Source of the DNA: Planctomycetaceae bacterium
GTDB taxonomy: Bacteria > Planctomycetota > Planctomycetia > Pirellulales > Pirellulaceae
DNA length: 64,000 nt
Assembly (NCBI GenBank): GCA_020638995.1
Contig: JACKHM010000004.1
Location: 682,001-746,000, forward strand
Direction: 5' to 3'
Under the pieces are notes generated by a model. The model was not told where the DNA came from. It searched no databases and saw only the letters and a program-made list of their open reading frames with translations. The translations under genes and the position numbers were made by a program. The stretch's first letter is position 1. The number at the start of each line of letters is the position of its first letter. This document shows positions 27,614 to 37,137 of the stretch, piece by piece.

Positions 27614-30600
27614 TTATTGCCAATCGCCACTCAGCGAGAAGGCCGCCCAATAGAAAGGCGGCAGTGGCTCATCCACATTGGGCTGACTGCCCTTGGGCAG
27701 CAGTTCTTTGCGACCCCGGTCGTATCGTTGCAGCATCATTAGCTGTGCATTCCGAAGTGCATCGAGTTTACCAGATTCGCTTTTACCCAATTCACGATAA
27801 AGTTGCGTAACCAACGACTGCGTCGCATCGTCCGGAATGGACCATAAGGTGCTGATTACAGCCCGCGTCCCAGCGAGTTCAAAAGCTCTCTGTAAACCAA
27901 AAACGCCTTCACCTCCTGCAACTTCTCCTAGTCCGGTGTCACAGGCCGACAGTACGACGAGTTCGGTCTTCGTCAAATCCAGACTGGAAATCTCTTCCGC
28001 AGTAAGAATGCCGTCATCTCGCCGCAAATCCAAGGAGTCAGTACCTGCTTGGGAGTCATTGGCACCAGCGAGCACGATTCCGGACAGGACCATCGGATTG
28101 CGTCCAACGATGGACGTCAAAACCGTCGGTGCTTTCGTTGACGAATTTCGAAACAAGTCTTGGATGGCCGCATTTATACTGTCGGAGCCTCCTCGCGTTC
28201 TTGGAGATAAAGCCGATACAGCACCCTCCGGTGCAAAGAACCCGTGTGTTGCGAGCAGAGCGAAGCGGCTTCGAGCCAGTTCCCGCACGACGTTAGACTT
28301 AGTCGCATCGCCACGAGTGAGTTTCTTCAACTTGCCGGATGAACTTTCCAGGCGTTCAATCTCATCGACCTCAGCCAGTGTTCCCGGCAATTCCTCCCAC
28401 CGCTGTGGTTCTCCCCGTCCGTACTCGACGCCTCCAACGAGCAACTGTTGGCCGCCATCGGGGCTGGGAGTGTGAAGCAGCTCAGCGATTCGCTGCGGGT
28501 AGCTGGCGGTAGCGATGGCGTAGTCTTGAATCAGATAACTGCCTGGTTCTCGCCCGGGGAGTGCGGCCCACGGCAGACGAGTAAGCTCGCCATCCGGAAT
28601 CACGATTACGGTTTCCGATTCCGAAACGTAGGGCTCCAACTTTTCCCATAACAAGTGTCGAAGCACATATTGCGGAGATGACTCGCCACGCTCCAGCACT
28701 CTTTCGGCATTTTCAAAATCCAGGCCGCGGCTCGCGCCACCATCACCCGCGCGTATGAGCCGCCTCCACTGTTCAATGGCTTCGTCGATCGGCTCGATCG
28801 AGCCGAGGTGGACCCAGGTAACTTTAGACGTAGTCTTCGCGTCATCGTTCGTTTGCCGTCGCAGCACAAATGCGTGATAGGTCCACTCGGAAGAGAGCAC
28901 TGTGTCATCTGTATTTGTGTTGGAAACTTGGCTTGCCTCGGGATCGACGAATGTATTGCTGGTTGTAGTTTGGTCAGACGAAAGTCTTGTCTGAACCGGT
29001 GCGGCACGTACAAGATCGACTATGGCGACACCCTCCGGAATTGATTGCAGAAACTGCTCGCTGTTAATGCCCGTTGGATCTAACGGCTTCGAAGAATCTT
29101 CCGATGCCCTCGCAACTTCGCGTTCGAGTTGTTCTTTTTCGTCACTTAGAGATTTTAGTCTCGCTAGTCGAGTACTTGCGTTCGGCAACTCCACTTCATC
29201 AGCAAACTTCCGTGAGAGAATGAGTGATGCCAGTTCGCTTCGCACCTCTTGAAGTCGCGAAGCTGCAGTACCTGATTGTCGATCCATCACAGAGTCTTGG
29301 CGTGAGGACACTGCCCTGGTCGCCAAGGCCCGTGTTTTCCATACGACATCGTAAGCCGCGGGCGCATCCACCTTTTGGTCCATCGCGGCGAGTAATAGAT
29401 CACGTTCGCGAAACGATGAAACATAAGCCAGAGCTTCCGCTCCAGAAAGAGTTGGCAACAAGTCGTTCGCCAACTTGAGTTTGTTCTCCAACGCATCGTG
29501 CAGATAACTCTGAGCCTCTTTGTTTCGGCCTTCAAGAAGTGCATTCTCGCCAAGTAACCTGCTCGCAGTCGTGGCACCGGCGTTCATTGGGCCAAAAGCC
29601 GCATCATAGATTCTCCTAGCTTCGGTAAATCTTTCATGGGCGGCTGAGAGATTGCCACGTTGTTGCTCGACGAGACCAAGGGAGACAAGCGTTTGGGCAA
29701 CTCGAGGATGCCCACCACCGTAGGATGTTTTGCAGATGGAAAGACCACGCGTTAAGTGGTCGCTCGCGGCGTCAAGTTCTCCCACTTCACGCAAGAGGCA
29801 TCCCAGACCGATCAGGACCACATCGTCATCGGAAGACACTTGGTATGCTCGCTTGTAGAGCGACTGTGCCTTTTCGAGCCAAGTCGTTCGATCGACGCGC
29901 GTGGCAGACGTTGATTCGGCCTTGAGCCAGTAAATGGCACCAAGATTCGTTAACGCGATTGTTGAGCGAAGCTGGCTCCGGCCATGCCCACTTGCTTCCT
30001 CCGAGTCAACGATTTCCTCGAAATACTGCTTCGCCGGTTCCAGGTCGCCCATCTCAATCCGAAGCGCGAACAGATTATCAACGATCGTGTCCTCAGTTTT
30101 CTTGGACTCCTTGGAGCGATCTCTTGATTGCCCCGAATGTGCCTGAAGTCGCTCCAATGCCGCTTCAAGTCGTTCTCTGGCCTCGGGGTACCTACCTTGG
30201 CTTCTAAGAACTACGGCGAAGTCGTTCAGAGAACGAATCGTATCGATATTGTCTTCCCCAAGTGATTCGCCGCGCACTCGAATTGCTTCCTCGAGCTCTA
30301 ATTCGGCGGCATAATAATCGCCGAGTCGATTAAGTGAGGCACCGTACCAGTGGCGTGCCCTCGCCGTCAGCGGGTGGTTGTCCCCAAGACATTTTCTACG
30401 AATTCGAATCGCCTCTCCCAGATTTCTCGAAGCCTCAGAAAACTCTCTCAGATGAAACCTTGCGAGGCCCAGTGTCTCGCAGGCCATTGCCGTGCGTGGA
30501 TGTTGAGCGCCCAATTGACTGTGAAATATCTTTTGGGCTTTCTCAAAGTGAGTCAACGCCTCTCGCTGGGAGCCCCGAGTCTCGAACAAAACTGCGCCCA

Positions 30601-32824
30601 AATTGTGGTGGGTAGTGGCGGTGTAGCGGTGTTGCTCGCCAAGGGTCTCTAAAAAAACTTGAAGTACATATCGCAGCCGGCGGAGGCATTCTTCTCGCGA
30701 TGAACGTGATGTGAGTGCCCAATTGCTCAACGATTGTGCCGTCGGAACTGCGGAATAGCCAACAACGTCTGCGTCAACGACAAGGGCTGCTTCGAAGCAC
30801 AAAGCGGAACTATGCCCCGAGTACACTCGCGTCGACAATTCGTGCGTTGGCATAGCTCCGTTCAAGACACTAATGAGAATTCCTAGAGCTCGAAACCCTC
30901 GCGACAGTTCTGGCGTTCGCCGCAGCACTCTTTGCCGTGGATACTCCCAATTCATCCCAGGCTTCTGTGCCGCGCCAGCCCCGGTGGACCTGACTCTTAG
31001 CAACTCAGGGTGCGGAATATCCTCTTCCAATAGCTCAACTACATTCGCTGATGTGCGAGACGGACCACTCGAGTACATTGCCAACTCTATAGATAGTCGC
31101 TCGGCACAATCATCTCGCTGCGAACGACTGAATTGTCCCCCTGCAGCGATTAGATTCGCTGCCGACTGTATCGTGTCGATGTGCTCGAGTCCCAAGAATT
31201 CCTGTCGGAGTTCAAACGCCTTGTTGAACTCTTGAACCGATTCGACTTGCTTACCTTCTCGATACAGTGCTACCGCATAATTGTTAATCGCCTCTGCAGT
31301 AAGCAAGCCCAATTCGGATTCGTACTCAGTCACCGCGGCCCCGCCACTCTTCAATCGTTTCGCATGTAACGGCCCAAAGTCGGATTCGTACTCAGTGATC
31401 AGTTCTTCGAATCGTTCAACAGCGGCACTATTACTGCCGCTCTGCAGCAACGCAAGTCCCAGTTCATTGAGAGCGGTCAACGTTTTGCGATGGTTTGGGC
31501 CGAGTCGTTTCCGTCGCTCATCATAGAGGTGCCTCGCGTTTACTTCTGCAGATCGATAAGCCGCTTCAAACGGCGCGCCGCTTTCGTGAACTGTGACGGC
31601 ATCGCCGTAGTGATGGTCTCGTTTTCGCGTTACTTTCGCGGTGATGATCTTCCCACCGCTTGCAAGGAACGGCATAAGGTGTGCGCCTCGCAATATGTAG
31701 CCGAACACAGTATGCTTGCCGTCATAGCGTCGGGGAGCCGAAATCGGCTGCCACGTAATTCGCAATTCCGATCCGTATTTATCTTGACCGTAACAAGCAA
31801 GAGTGACACTTCCGCCGAAACATCGTCGCGCCTTCGGGGAAGATGTCTCCCAGTACCGACCAGGATCAAAGTCGAAAGGAATGACTCTGGGAAACAAAGC
31901 TCTTATTGAGGAATTCACGGACTGGTCGACCATACTAGCGGTCTCCAAGTAGCCGTTAGATGACGTGGAAATCGTCGAACCTTCGTAAGCCTGGTTTTCA
32001 ACGAGATCCATGAAGTGGTTGACTGCCAGCGGAGCCTCATCCTCAAACAGTTCCAACTCGATCTCACCCTTGTCGGTTTCAAGCAACACACGCGGAAGCT
32101 GATTCGCTGCGTCTGAGGCGGCCTGTTGTTGACGGAGTTTCAACTCATCGGTCCAAGTCGCCTCAAACTCTCGAATTTCGCCCGTGCTCAAGAGCGGGCC
32201 GGGGCCAATTTGCTCCACAAGCTCGCGAGCACTCGCATAATCGTTCAACGCAACACACGCCAGTGTGGCAACTTTAAGGATTCGCTCGTCAGCCTCTCCG
32301 TCCCCAGCGACCTTTTCTGCTAGTTCGATCGCTTTTTGAAACTGTAGTGAGTTGTAAGCCTCTTCAACGAGATCGAGCGGTGTCTTGTCGACGGTGACCG
32401 CATTTTCAATCACGGTGTTTTGAACAGTACTATTATCTCCGGGGCTGCCATCCGCCATCGCTGGTTCCTGCGGATCGGATGTCCGGGAGCTATCGCTGTC
32501 CTGCCCCTCAGCGATTAGAGAAGGCTCAACACTAGGAGTTGCGATTTGCCCTTCGCTCTCGTGCAATTTAGCCGCCAGCTGAGCCGAATCGGTGATACCC
32601 GTTTCGCGATCAGTCGCAGCGATCTTCTCGTTCCCGCGGACTTCGGAAAGGTGGGAACTAGGCAGGTCGGGATCGACGTTAGTATCAGGAAGATTGCGGC
32701 TCGCGGCTTCTGACTCAGTTGAACGATCTCGGAGAGAGCGATAGAGGATGACATTGCCGAACGCGGACACCAACAGTAACGCCACGAGACCCACAAACCA
32801 AAGCGACGCACTTGGCCTATTCAT
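27614..32824 (-). CDS. Membrane-anchored cyclophilin-TPR-CHAT fusion peptidase
   Basis: 1736 residues. ATG 32824 follows AGGGA. An N-terminal membrane anchor or uncleaved signal (about 9-28) puts the rest outside the cytoplasm. Residues about 244-410 are a degenerate cyclophilin-type peptidyl-prolyl isomerase domain (LLETDKGEIELELFEDEAP, VNHFMDLVENQAYEGS, HTVFGYILRG). TPR repeats fill about 420-1200. The C-terminal CHAT domain has His about 1527 (ATHGFF) and Cys about 1628 (LSACDTGLGEVAGGEG). Cyclophilin fused to CHAT is an architecture I do not know from the literature. Follows the kinase gene by 103 bp on the same strand. Confidence 0.88.
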   Translation of the reverse strand: MNRPSASLWFVGLVALLLVSAFGNVILYRSLRDRSTESEAASRNLPDTNVDPDLPSSHLSEVRGNEKIAATDRETGITDSAQLAAKLHESEGQIATPSVEPSLIAEGQDSDSSRTSDPQEPAMADGSPGDNSTVQNTVIENAVTVDKTPLDLVEEAYNSLQFQKAIELAEKVAGDGEADERILKVATLACVALNDYASARELVEQIGPGPLLSTGEIREFEATWTDELKLRQQQAASDAANQLPRVLLETDKGEIELELFEDEAPLAVNHFMDLVENQAYEGSTISTSSNGYLETASMVDQSVNSSIRALFPRVIPFDFDPGRYWETSSPKARRCFGGSVTLACYGQDKYGSELRITWQPISAPRRYDGKHTVFGYILRGAHLMPFLASGGKIITAKVTRKRDHHYGDAVTVHESGAPFEAAYRSAEVNARHLYDERRKRLGPNHRKTLTALNELGLALLQSGSNSAAVERFEELITEYESDFGPLHAKRLKSGGAAVTEYESELGLLTAEAINNYAVALYREGKQVESVQEFNKAFELRQEFLGLEHIDTIQSAANLIAAGGQFSRSQRDDCAERLSIELAMYSSGPSRTSANVVELLEEDIPHPELLRVRSTGAGAAQKPGMNWEYPRQRVLRRTPELSRGFRALGILISVLNGAMPTHELSTRVYSGHSSALCFEAALVVDADVVGYSAVPTAQSLSNWALTSRSSREECLRRLRYVLQVFLETLGEQHRYTATTHHNLGAVLFETRGSQREALTHFEKAQKIFHSQLGAQHPRTAMACETLGLARFHLREFSEASRNLGEAIRIRRKCLGDNHPLTARARHWYGASLNRLGDYYAAELELEEAIRVRGESLGEDNIDTIRSLNDFAVVLRSQGRYPEARERLEAALERLQAHSGQSRDRSKESKKTEDTIVDNLFALRIEMGDLEPAKQYFEEIVDSEEASGHGRSQLRSTIALTNLGAIYWLKAESTSATRVDRTTWLEKAQSLYKRAYQVSSDDDVVLIGLGCLLREVGELDAASDHLTRGLSICKTSYGGGHPRVAQTLVSLGLVEQQRGNLSAAHERFTEARRIYDAAFGPMNAGATTASRLLGENALLEGRNKEAQSYLHDALENKLKLANDLLPTLSGAEALAYVSSFRERDLLLAAMDQKVDAPAAYDVVWKTRALATRAVSSRQDSVMDRQSGTAASRLQEVRSELASLILSRKFADEVELPNASTRLARLKSLSDEKEQLEREVARASEDSSKPLDPTGINSEQFLQSIPEGVAIVDLVRAAPVQTRLSSDQTTTSNTFVDPEASQVSNTNTDDTVLSSEWTYHAFVLRRQTNDDAKTTSKVTWVHLGSIEPIDEAIEQWRRLIRAGDGGASRGLDFENAERVLERGESSPQYVLRHLLWEKLEPYVSESETVIVIPDGELTRLPWAALPGREPGSYLIQDYAIATASYPQRIAELLHTPSPDGGQQLLVGGVEYGRGEPQRWEELPGTLAEVDEIERLESSSGKLKKLTRGDATKSNVVRELARSRFALLATHGFFAPEGAVSALSPRTRGGSDSINAAIQDLFRNSSTKAPTVLTSIVGRNPMVLSGIVLAGANDSQAGTDSLDLRRDDGILTAEEISSLDLTKTELVVLSACDTGLGEVAGGEGVFGLQRAFELAGTRAVISTLWSIPDDATQSLVTQLYRELGKSESGKLDALRNAQLMMLQRYDRGRKELLPKGSQPNVDEPLPPFYWAAFSLSGDWQ

Positions 32825-32927
32825 AACTAGTCCCTTCGCTGCGTGTTACAGATCGATCGGATTCATTTTGTTGGATTAGCTGTGCACTTGCGAGTCCAAC
32901 GCCTTGTTTTCTAAGAAATTCCGCCGC

Positions 32928-34964
32928 TCACTGCGAGTCTCCCTCGTAGGCGAAAGCGTTGGACACGATCAAAGGGAAATACGTCCCTAGCTGTTTTATT
33001 AAGAACTGGTGCGTGAGATAGACGTCATCATCGATCTTCTGAGCATCGAACCACTGCGGGCCACGGAGCTTATCGATTTTCTCGGTGATCACATTTCCGT
33101 TCTTGAACCAGACAAGTGCCTTCGGATTCTGCATTGGTTGTTCGGGAAGCCCGACAAGTAATTGCTTCAAGTTCACATCGTTCGACAGCGGAGTCTCACG
33201 CGCTAACAACACAACGGTTTCCATGCCGCCAGCCCCTCTTAATGGCCAAGCAGTTCCCGCGATCTCCGGTAAACTTATGTCAGTGTGCGTCTCTTCGTTC
33301 ATAATGCTGTCCCAATTGCCAGGCTCCCACGGATAAATCGGGGTGACTTTACCGGCACTATCGATCCACAGCAGATAGATATATGCGTCACGATCGAGTT
33401 GGACTTGTATCCGAATTGAATCGTCTGAGCGTAGTGGCATTGCCGATGGATCACGGATAACTAATGTGCGACGCCCGGGATCGCGTTCATTCCAAACGAC
33501 AACATCTATCGTTCCGTTAAGCGGTGCTGGCGGAGAATTCATGCCAGTTAGCTCACGCGGTGCATCGCGTGAAGAACCTCCTCGAAGCCACATGCCGACG
33601 GGGAGTAACAGAAGTATCGCAATCGCCACTCCCGAGAAGATAACCGCACGTCGCTTGTGCCGACTCTGCCAGCGACGCAATTCGGCCGCCAAGTCGCCCG
33701 CAGAACTGTATCGCTCTGTCGCGCCTTTGGACAGGCACTTCAAGCAGATGCGTTCGAGCTCTGCAGGGATCTTTTCGTCGAACTGACGTGGTGGCTTTGG
33801 GTGACGATGGAGGATTTCTTCGCACAATACGGTGCTAGTTTCGCCATTGAAAGGGCGACGGCCCGCGAGCATCTCAAAGAGCACGACCCCCAGGGCCCAA
33901 ATGTCGGTTCGACCATCAAGTAGGTGGCTCTCGCCGCGAACTTGCTCGGGAGACATGTAGGCGAGAGTGCCTGCATATTCCCAGGCATTGTTCTGCTGCG
34001 TGCTGTCATGAATGGCAAGTCCAAAGTCAATAATCAGTGCGTCACCGCTCTCATCAATGAGAATATTGCCCGGTTTGATGTCGCGATGAGTGAAGCCTTT
34101 CTGGTGGGCACCATGAAGTGCCACTGCAGCCTGTATCGTCCATTCTACGGCCTTTGATATGCACGGTACCCGCCGCGATTCTAGTATCGCGGCTAGTGAG
34201 TCTCCGGCAACGTATTTCATCACAAAGAAGCAGACGCCATCTTCGTCTTCTCCATAATCGTAGACCGGAACAATACCAGGGCACTCGAGTTTCGAGAGAG
34301 TCTTTGCATCTTCTGCGAGTGTTCTGGCGCTCTTGGATGATTCAGATTGGCCTGGCTTAAGTACCTTGACGGCGACAAGCCGATCCAGCTTGTCATCTCG
34401 GGCCAGATAAACTATCGACATTCCCCCTCGCCCCAATACACCTTCGATTTGGTATCGGCCAATGCGCGAGTGCGGGGGGAACGTCGTCTGAGCTGAGGGC
34501 CTTGGCGGAGCAGGTTGCGTCCCGTGCGTCGATAGCGGAGCCGCCACTTTGCCAACCGCTACCTCACTGTTATTGCTGGCTTCGGACTCTGCAGTGAAGG
34601 TTTCGATGTTCAACTGAGATGCAATTGCCGGGAATCGTCGTTCCAGATCCTCTTTCGTTGGCGGACGATCGCGATACGCTCTCGCCCGACATTCCGCACC
34701 GATTAATTCGATAATGACATCGTCATTATTGGCGATTTCCGGCCACTCAGCGAGATAGCGCTCAACAAGAGCTTGTTCGCCGGACTTCCACCTATGCTCG
34801 ATGTCGACCTGAAGCAGGGTCGTCAGAGCAAGAATGCGACTGGGATCGTCGACCGGTGGGACGATGTCGCTGACTTCTGTTGGCATTCCCTTCCGGTAAG
34901 AGTCCAGTAGTTGCAGCACGGCATTATCTACCGAGTCCCAGATTTGATCATCCCAATCAACCAT
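32928..34964 (-). CDS. Membrane Ser/Thr protein kinase with extracytoplasmic DUF4384 domain
   Basis: 678 residues from ATG 34964, with GAGGA upstream; a TTG 21 nt earlier is less likely. N-terminal about 140 residues resemble the helical region preceding many planctomycete kinases. Kinase domain about 168-430 is complete: GRGGMSIVY, catalytic Lys about 200 (VAVKVLK), HRDIKPGN about 293, DFG about 313, APE-like SPEQ. One transmembrane helix (about 443-460) follows. The tail contains a DUF4384-type domain (IRIQVQLDRDAYIYLLWIDS and IYPWEPG). Sits directly between the sigma factor and the CHAT gene, so it probably relays an envelope signal to the cluster. Confidence 0.92.
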   Translation of the reverse strand: MVDWDDQIWDSVDNAVLQLLDSYRKGMPTEVSDIVPPVDDPSRILALTTLLQVDIEHRWKSGEQALVERYLAEWPEIANNDDVIIELIGAECRARAYRDRPPTKEDLERRFPAIASQLNIETFTAESEASNNSEVAVGKVAAPLSTHGTQPAPPRPSAQTTFPPHSRIGRYQIEGVLGRGGMSIVYLARDDKLDRLVAVKVLKPGQSESSKSARTLAEDAKTLSKLECPGIVPVYDYGEDEDGVCFFVMKYVAGDSLAAILESRRVPCISKAVEWTIQAAVALHGAHQKGFTHRDIKPGNILIDESGDALIIDFGLAIHDSTQQNNAWEYAGTLAYMSPEQVRGESHLLDGRTDIWALGVVLFEMLAGRRPFNGETSTVLCEEILHRHPKPPRQFDEKIPAELERICLKCLSKGATERYSSAGDLAAELRRWQSRHKRRAVIFSGVAIAILLLLPVGMWLRGGSSRDAPRELTGMNSPPAPLNGTIDVVVWNERDPGRRTLVIRDPSAMPLRSDDSIRIQVQLDRDAYIYLLWIDSAGKVTPIYPWEPGNWDSIMNEETHTDISLPEIAGTAWPLRGAGGMETVVLLARETPLSNDVNLKQLLVGLPEQPMQNPKALVWFKNGNVITEKIDKLRGPQWFDAQKIDDDVYLTHQFLIKQLGTYFPLIVSNAFAYEGDSQ

Positions 34965-35064
34965 GTGCGCAGTCCTCGACGGCAAAAGGAAACCTTTCCT
35001 TCTATTTCAGAAGCCCCATTCATCCACGGTTTGGTGGAAGATTCTGGGCTACTAATGAAAAAAT

Positions 35065-35721
35065 CTATTTCAAGAGCGTTTGGAGCCGTTTGGTAATTCG
35101 CTTGATCCGGCATCGCACAGCTTCCCGCCCAATTCCCAGTTCTTCGCCAATCGCCGACTCGGTGCGGCCTTGGAGTCGCAATTGGAGGATCTGAACATAA
35201 GTTGTTTCAAGGCCTTCCGTGACGATTTCTATGATTTCCGCGATCGTATAACCGAACAGTTGGAGACGCAGTACCTCCGGATCGGGGGCATGCATCCCCG
35301 CCAAGACCATTTCAAGAACATCTCCCAACAGACGAGCCCTAGGTGTCTCTGCCGGAGCACTGGGCAACTCGTTCTGGTCGCAGTGTTCCTCCCGATCGAA
35401 TCCGCGTTGCCCGGCTGTTATTTTATCGATGTGTTTCAACATCTTGCGTCGGGAAATCAATTGGAGCGTTCGCCACAAGTGCTGCGGATCCTTGATATCG
35501 AATTCGCCAAGTGGCGCCCGGCGAAAGAACGTTCGCAACGCCGACTGCACAACATCCTCTGGATCTTCTCGTCGCCGATAGCGTGCATTCATCTTGCGTT
35601 CCACGAGCACGCACAGGCGATCTCGATACTGAATGTCGACTTCGTGAATCGCCGAGTGGGTGCCGTCGTTGAGTCGGCGCCTAAATGATTCGAAGGAGTC
35701 GTTTGTGCTTAGCTCGGACAT
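35065..35721 (-). CDS. ECF-type RNA polymerase sigma factor
   Basis: 218 residues. Region 2 is visible at about 40-75 (ARYRRREDPEDVVQSALRTF), including the DPEDVVQ core-binding motif, and region 4 at about 165-215 with a helix-turn-helix (LRLQGRTESAIGEELGIGREAVRCRI). The size and the long linker between regions match planctomycete ECF sigma factors that neighbour Ser/Thr kinases. No anti-sigma factor is encoded nearby. It heads the minus-strand run (gap of 100 bp to the kinase), so it may direct transcription of the protease array; its own promoter recognition sequence was not identified. Confidence 0.9.
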   Translation of the reverse strand: MSELSTNDSFESFRRRLNDGTHSAIHEVDIQYRDRLCVLVERKMNARYRRREDPEDVVQSALRTFFRRAPLGEFDIKDPQHLWRTLQLISRRKMLKHIDKITAGQRGFDREEHCDQNELPSAPAETPRARLLGDVLEMVLAGMHAPDPEVLRLQLFGYTIAEIIEIVTEGLETTYVQILQLRLQGRTESAIGEELGIGREAVRCRIKRITKRLQTLLK

Positions 35722-35822
35722 GATTCACACACGCACCACAGTGACGACTATTACCAGAACGTTACAGATTCTACGGTTTTCGAGCGTATATTGTAACTAA
35801 CCAGAAGTCGCCACGTTCTACG

Positions 35823-36731
35823 TTAGGGTTGCCCTACATTCGCAATACCGAAATGCTCGACTTGTTGTCTGGCCGCACCCAACGCAAAAGGACAAGCACG
35901 GCGAAGGCAGTGCCCATCAAGCATTGCGTACGCAATCGTCGCCAACACGGTATCCCCCGCCCCGCAAACATCTCGAACGTGTGTTACCTCAGCCGGCAAG
36001 TACCAAGTCCCGCCATCTCGTTCGGCAGCCACCATCCCGTGCTTGCCGTACGTCACCACCACGCTGCATCGGTGTTTGTCCGCCAGTCGTCGTGCCATCG
36101 CAAGTGGGCGAGTCTCGTCGGCAGCCACATCCATTGCCTCCACCCGATTGGCCTTAATAAGCGTGACGTGGCCGTAGTCGGACCAGCGTCGCCCTCGCGC
36201 GGGGTCGACCAGGATCGCTACGCTGGCAGCCCGAGTACGTTCCCCGAGTGCTTGAAGTAAGTGCGAGGTACAGACACCTTTGCCATAGTCCGAAACGAGC
36301 AGAATGTCGCCCAGCGAGACTGCCGACAGGAATCGTTCTGCGTGGTTGTTGACTGGCTTCGTCACCTCGCGATCGCATCTGTCTGGCCGCAACTGTCCGC
36401 GGGCGATGATGCGTTGCTTCCAAGTGGTAGCACGATCGTCGATCCACAAGTGCGGTTCAATGCCGTGTGACTCGATCAGTTGCTGGAGACGGCGACCCGG
36501 CTCGTCCCGTCCGACAACTCCGGCAAGCGTTACATTTGCTCCAAGGCCGGCAGCGATCATCGCGACAGCAGCCGCACCGCCGAGACGGACTTCTTCCCTG
36601 TCGACGCGAATGACAACGCCCGGCTGCTCGGGATTCAATTTCGTCGCATCGCCGATCAGGTAGCGATCGAGGATCAAATCGCCAACGACGGTAATGTTTG
36701 GCACTGCTTGAAGTATTCTTGGCTCATCCAT
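35823..36731 (-). CDS. rfaE1: Heptose-7-phosphate kinase, PfkB family (HldE N-domain type)
   Basis: 302 residues, stand-alone version of the N-terminal domain of HldE. Signatures: VVGDLILDRYLIGD, RLGGAAAVAMIAAGLGANV and the catalytic anion-hole block VCGAGDTVLA near the C-terminus. Known role: phosphorylates D-glycero-D-manno-heptose 7-phosphate on the way to ADP-heptose. The start at 36731 overlaps the nucleotidyltransferase gene by 8 nt, so the two are translated together. Last gene of the glycosylation cassette. An alternative is another sugar kinase of the PfkB group, but pairing with the nucleotidyltransferase makes the heptose route the best reading. Confidence 0.88.
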   Translation of the reverse strand: MDEPRILQAVPNITVVGDLILDRYLIGDATKLNPEQPGVVIRVDREEVRLGGAAAVAMIAAGLGANVTLAGVVGRDEPGRRLQQLIESHGIEPHLWIDDRATTWKQRIIARGQLRPDRCDREVTKPVNNHAERFLSAVSLGDILLVSDYGKGVCTSHLLQALGERTRAASVAILVDPARGRRWSDYGHVTLIKANRVEAMDVAADETRPLAMARRLADKHRCSVVVTYGKHGMVAAERDGGTWYLPAEVTHVRDVCGAGDTVLATIAYAMLDGHCLRRACPFALGAARQQVEHFGIANVGQP

Positions 36732-37137
36732 TACATTGCCGCATCTGAGTCACGATTGCTGTGGTTGAATGTCGAATCGGCCAGTCGGGAACGACGACAC
36801 GTCCGCCCCACGACTCGACAAGATCCGCACCCGGGATCGTTGTTCTTTGACAACTTGGACCTTTAACAAGCACGGCGGGCCGCAGTCGCCGGATCAAGAG
36901 TTCCGGGGTGTCCTCGTCGAAGATTTGCACATCGTCCACGCAACGGAGAGCAAACAACATCTCGGCACGTTCTTCCGCAGGGATGATCGGACGATTCGGA
37001 CTCTTGATCCGGCGCACGCTGGCGTCGGAATTGATCGCCACAACGAGCCAGTCACCTTGCAGACTAGCGAAGTGAAGCAAACGCAAATGACCGACGTGCA
37101 ACAGATCGAAAACGCCGTTGGTAAAGACAATCTTCAT
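36724..37137 (-). CDS. rfaE2: Heptose-1-phosphate nucleotidyltransferase (HldE C-domain type)
   Basis: 137 residues, the size of a single cytidylyltransferase-like domain. FTNGVFDLLHVGHLRLL holds the HxGH nucleotide-binding signature, followed by GDWLVVAINSDASVRR and the closing SIGHSTT-like motif, here RHSTTAIV. Known role: transfers AMP to D-glycero-beta-D-manno-heptose 1-phosphate to give an ADP-heptose. Kinase and transferase domains are separate genes here, unlike fused HldE of enterobacteria. Starts with ATGA overlap on the glycosyltransferase gene and overlaps the kinase gene downstream by 8 nt. The phosphatase GmhB and isomerase GmhA are not in the window. Confidence 0.88.
   Translation of the reverse strand: MKIVFTNGVFDLLHVGHLRLLHFASLQGDWLVVAINSDASVRRIKSPNRPIIPAEERAEMLFALRCVDDVQIFDEDTPELLIRRLRPAVLVKGPSCQRTTIPGADLVESWGGRVVVPDWPIRHSTTAIVTQMRQCNG

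Noticed and set aside
35065..35721. Sigma factor as part of the heptose cassette
   Set aside because: Composition of its neighbours and the 100-bp gap to the kinase link it to the protease run; the cassette ends at 35823.
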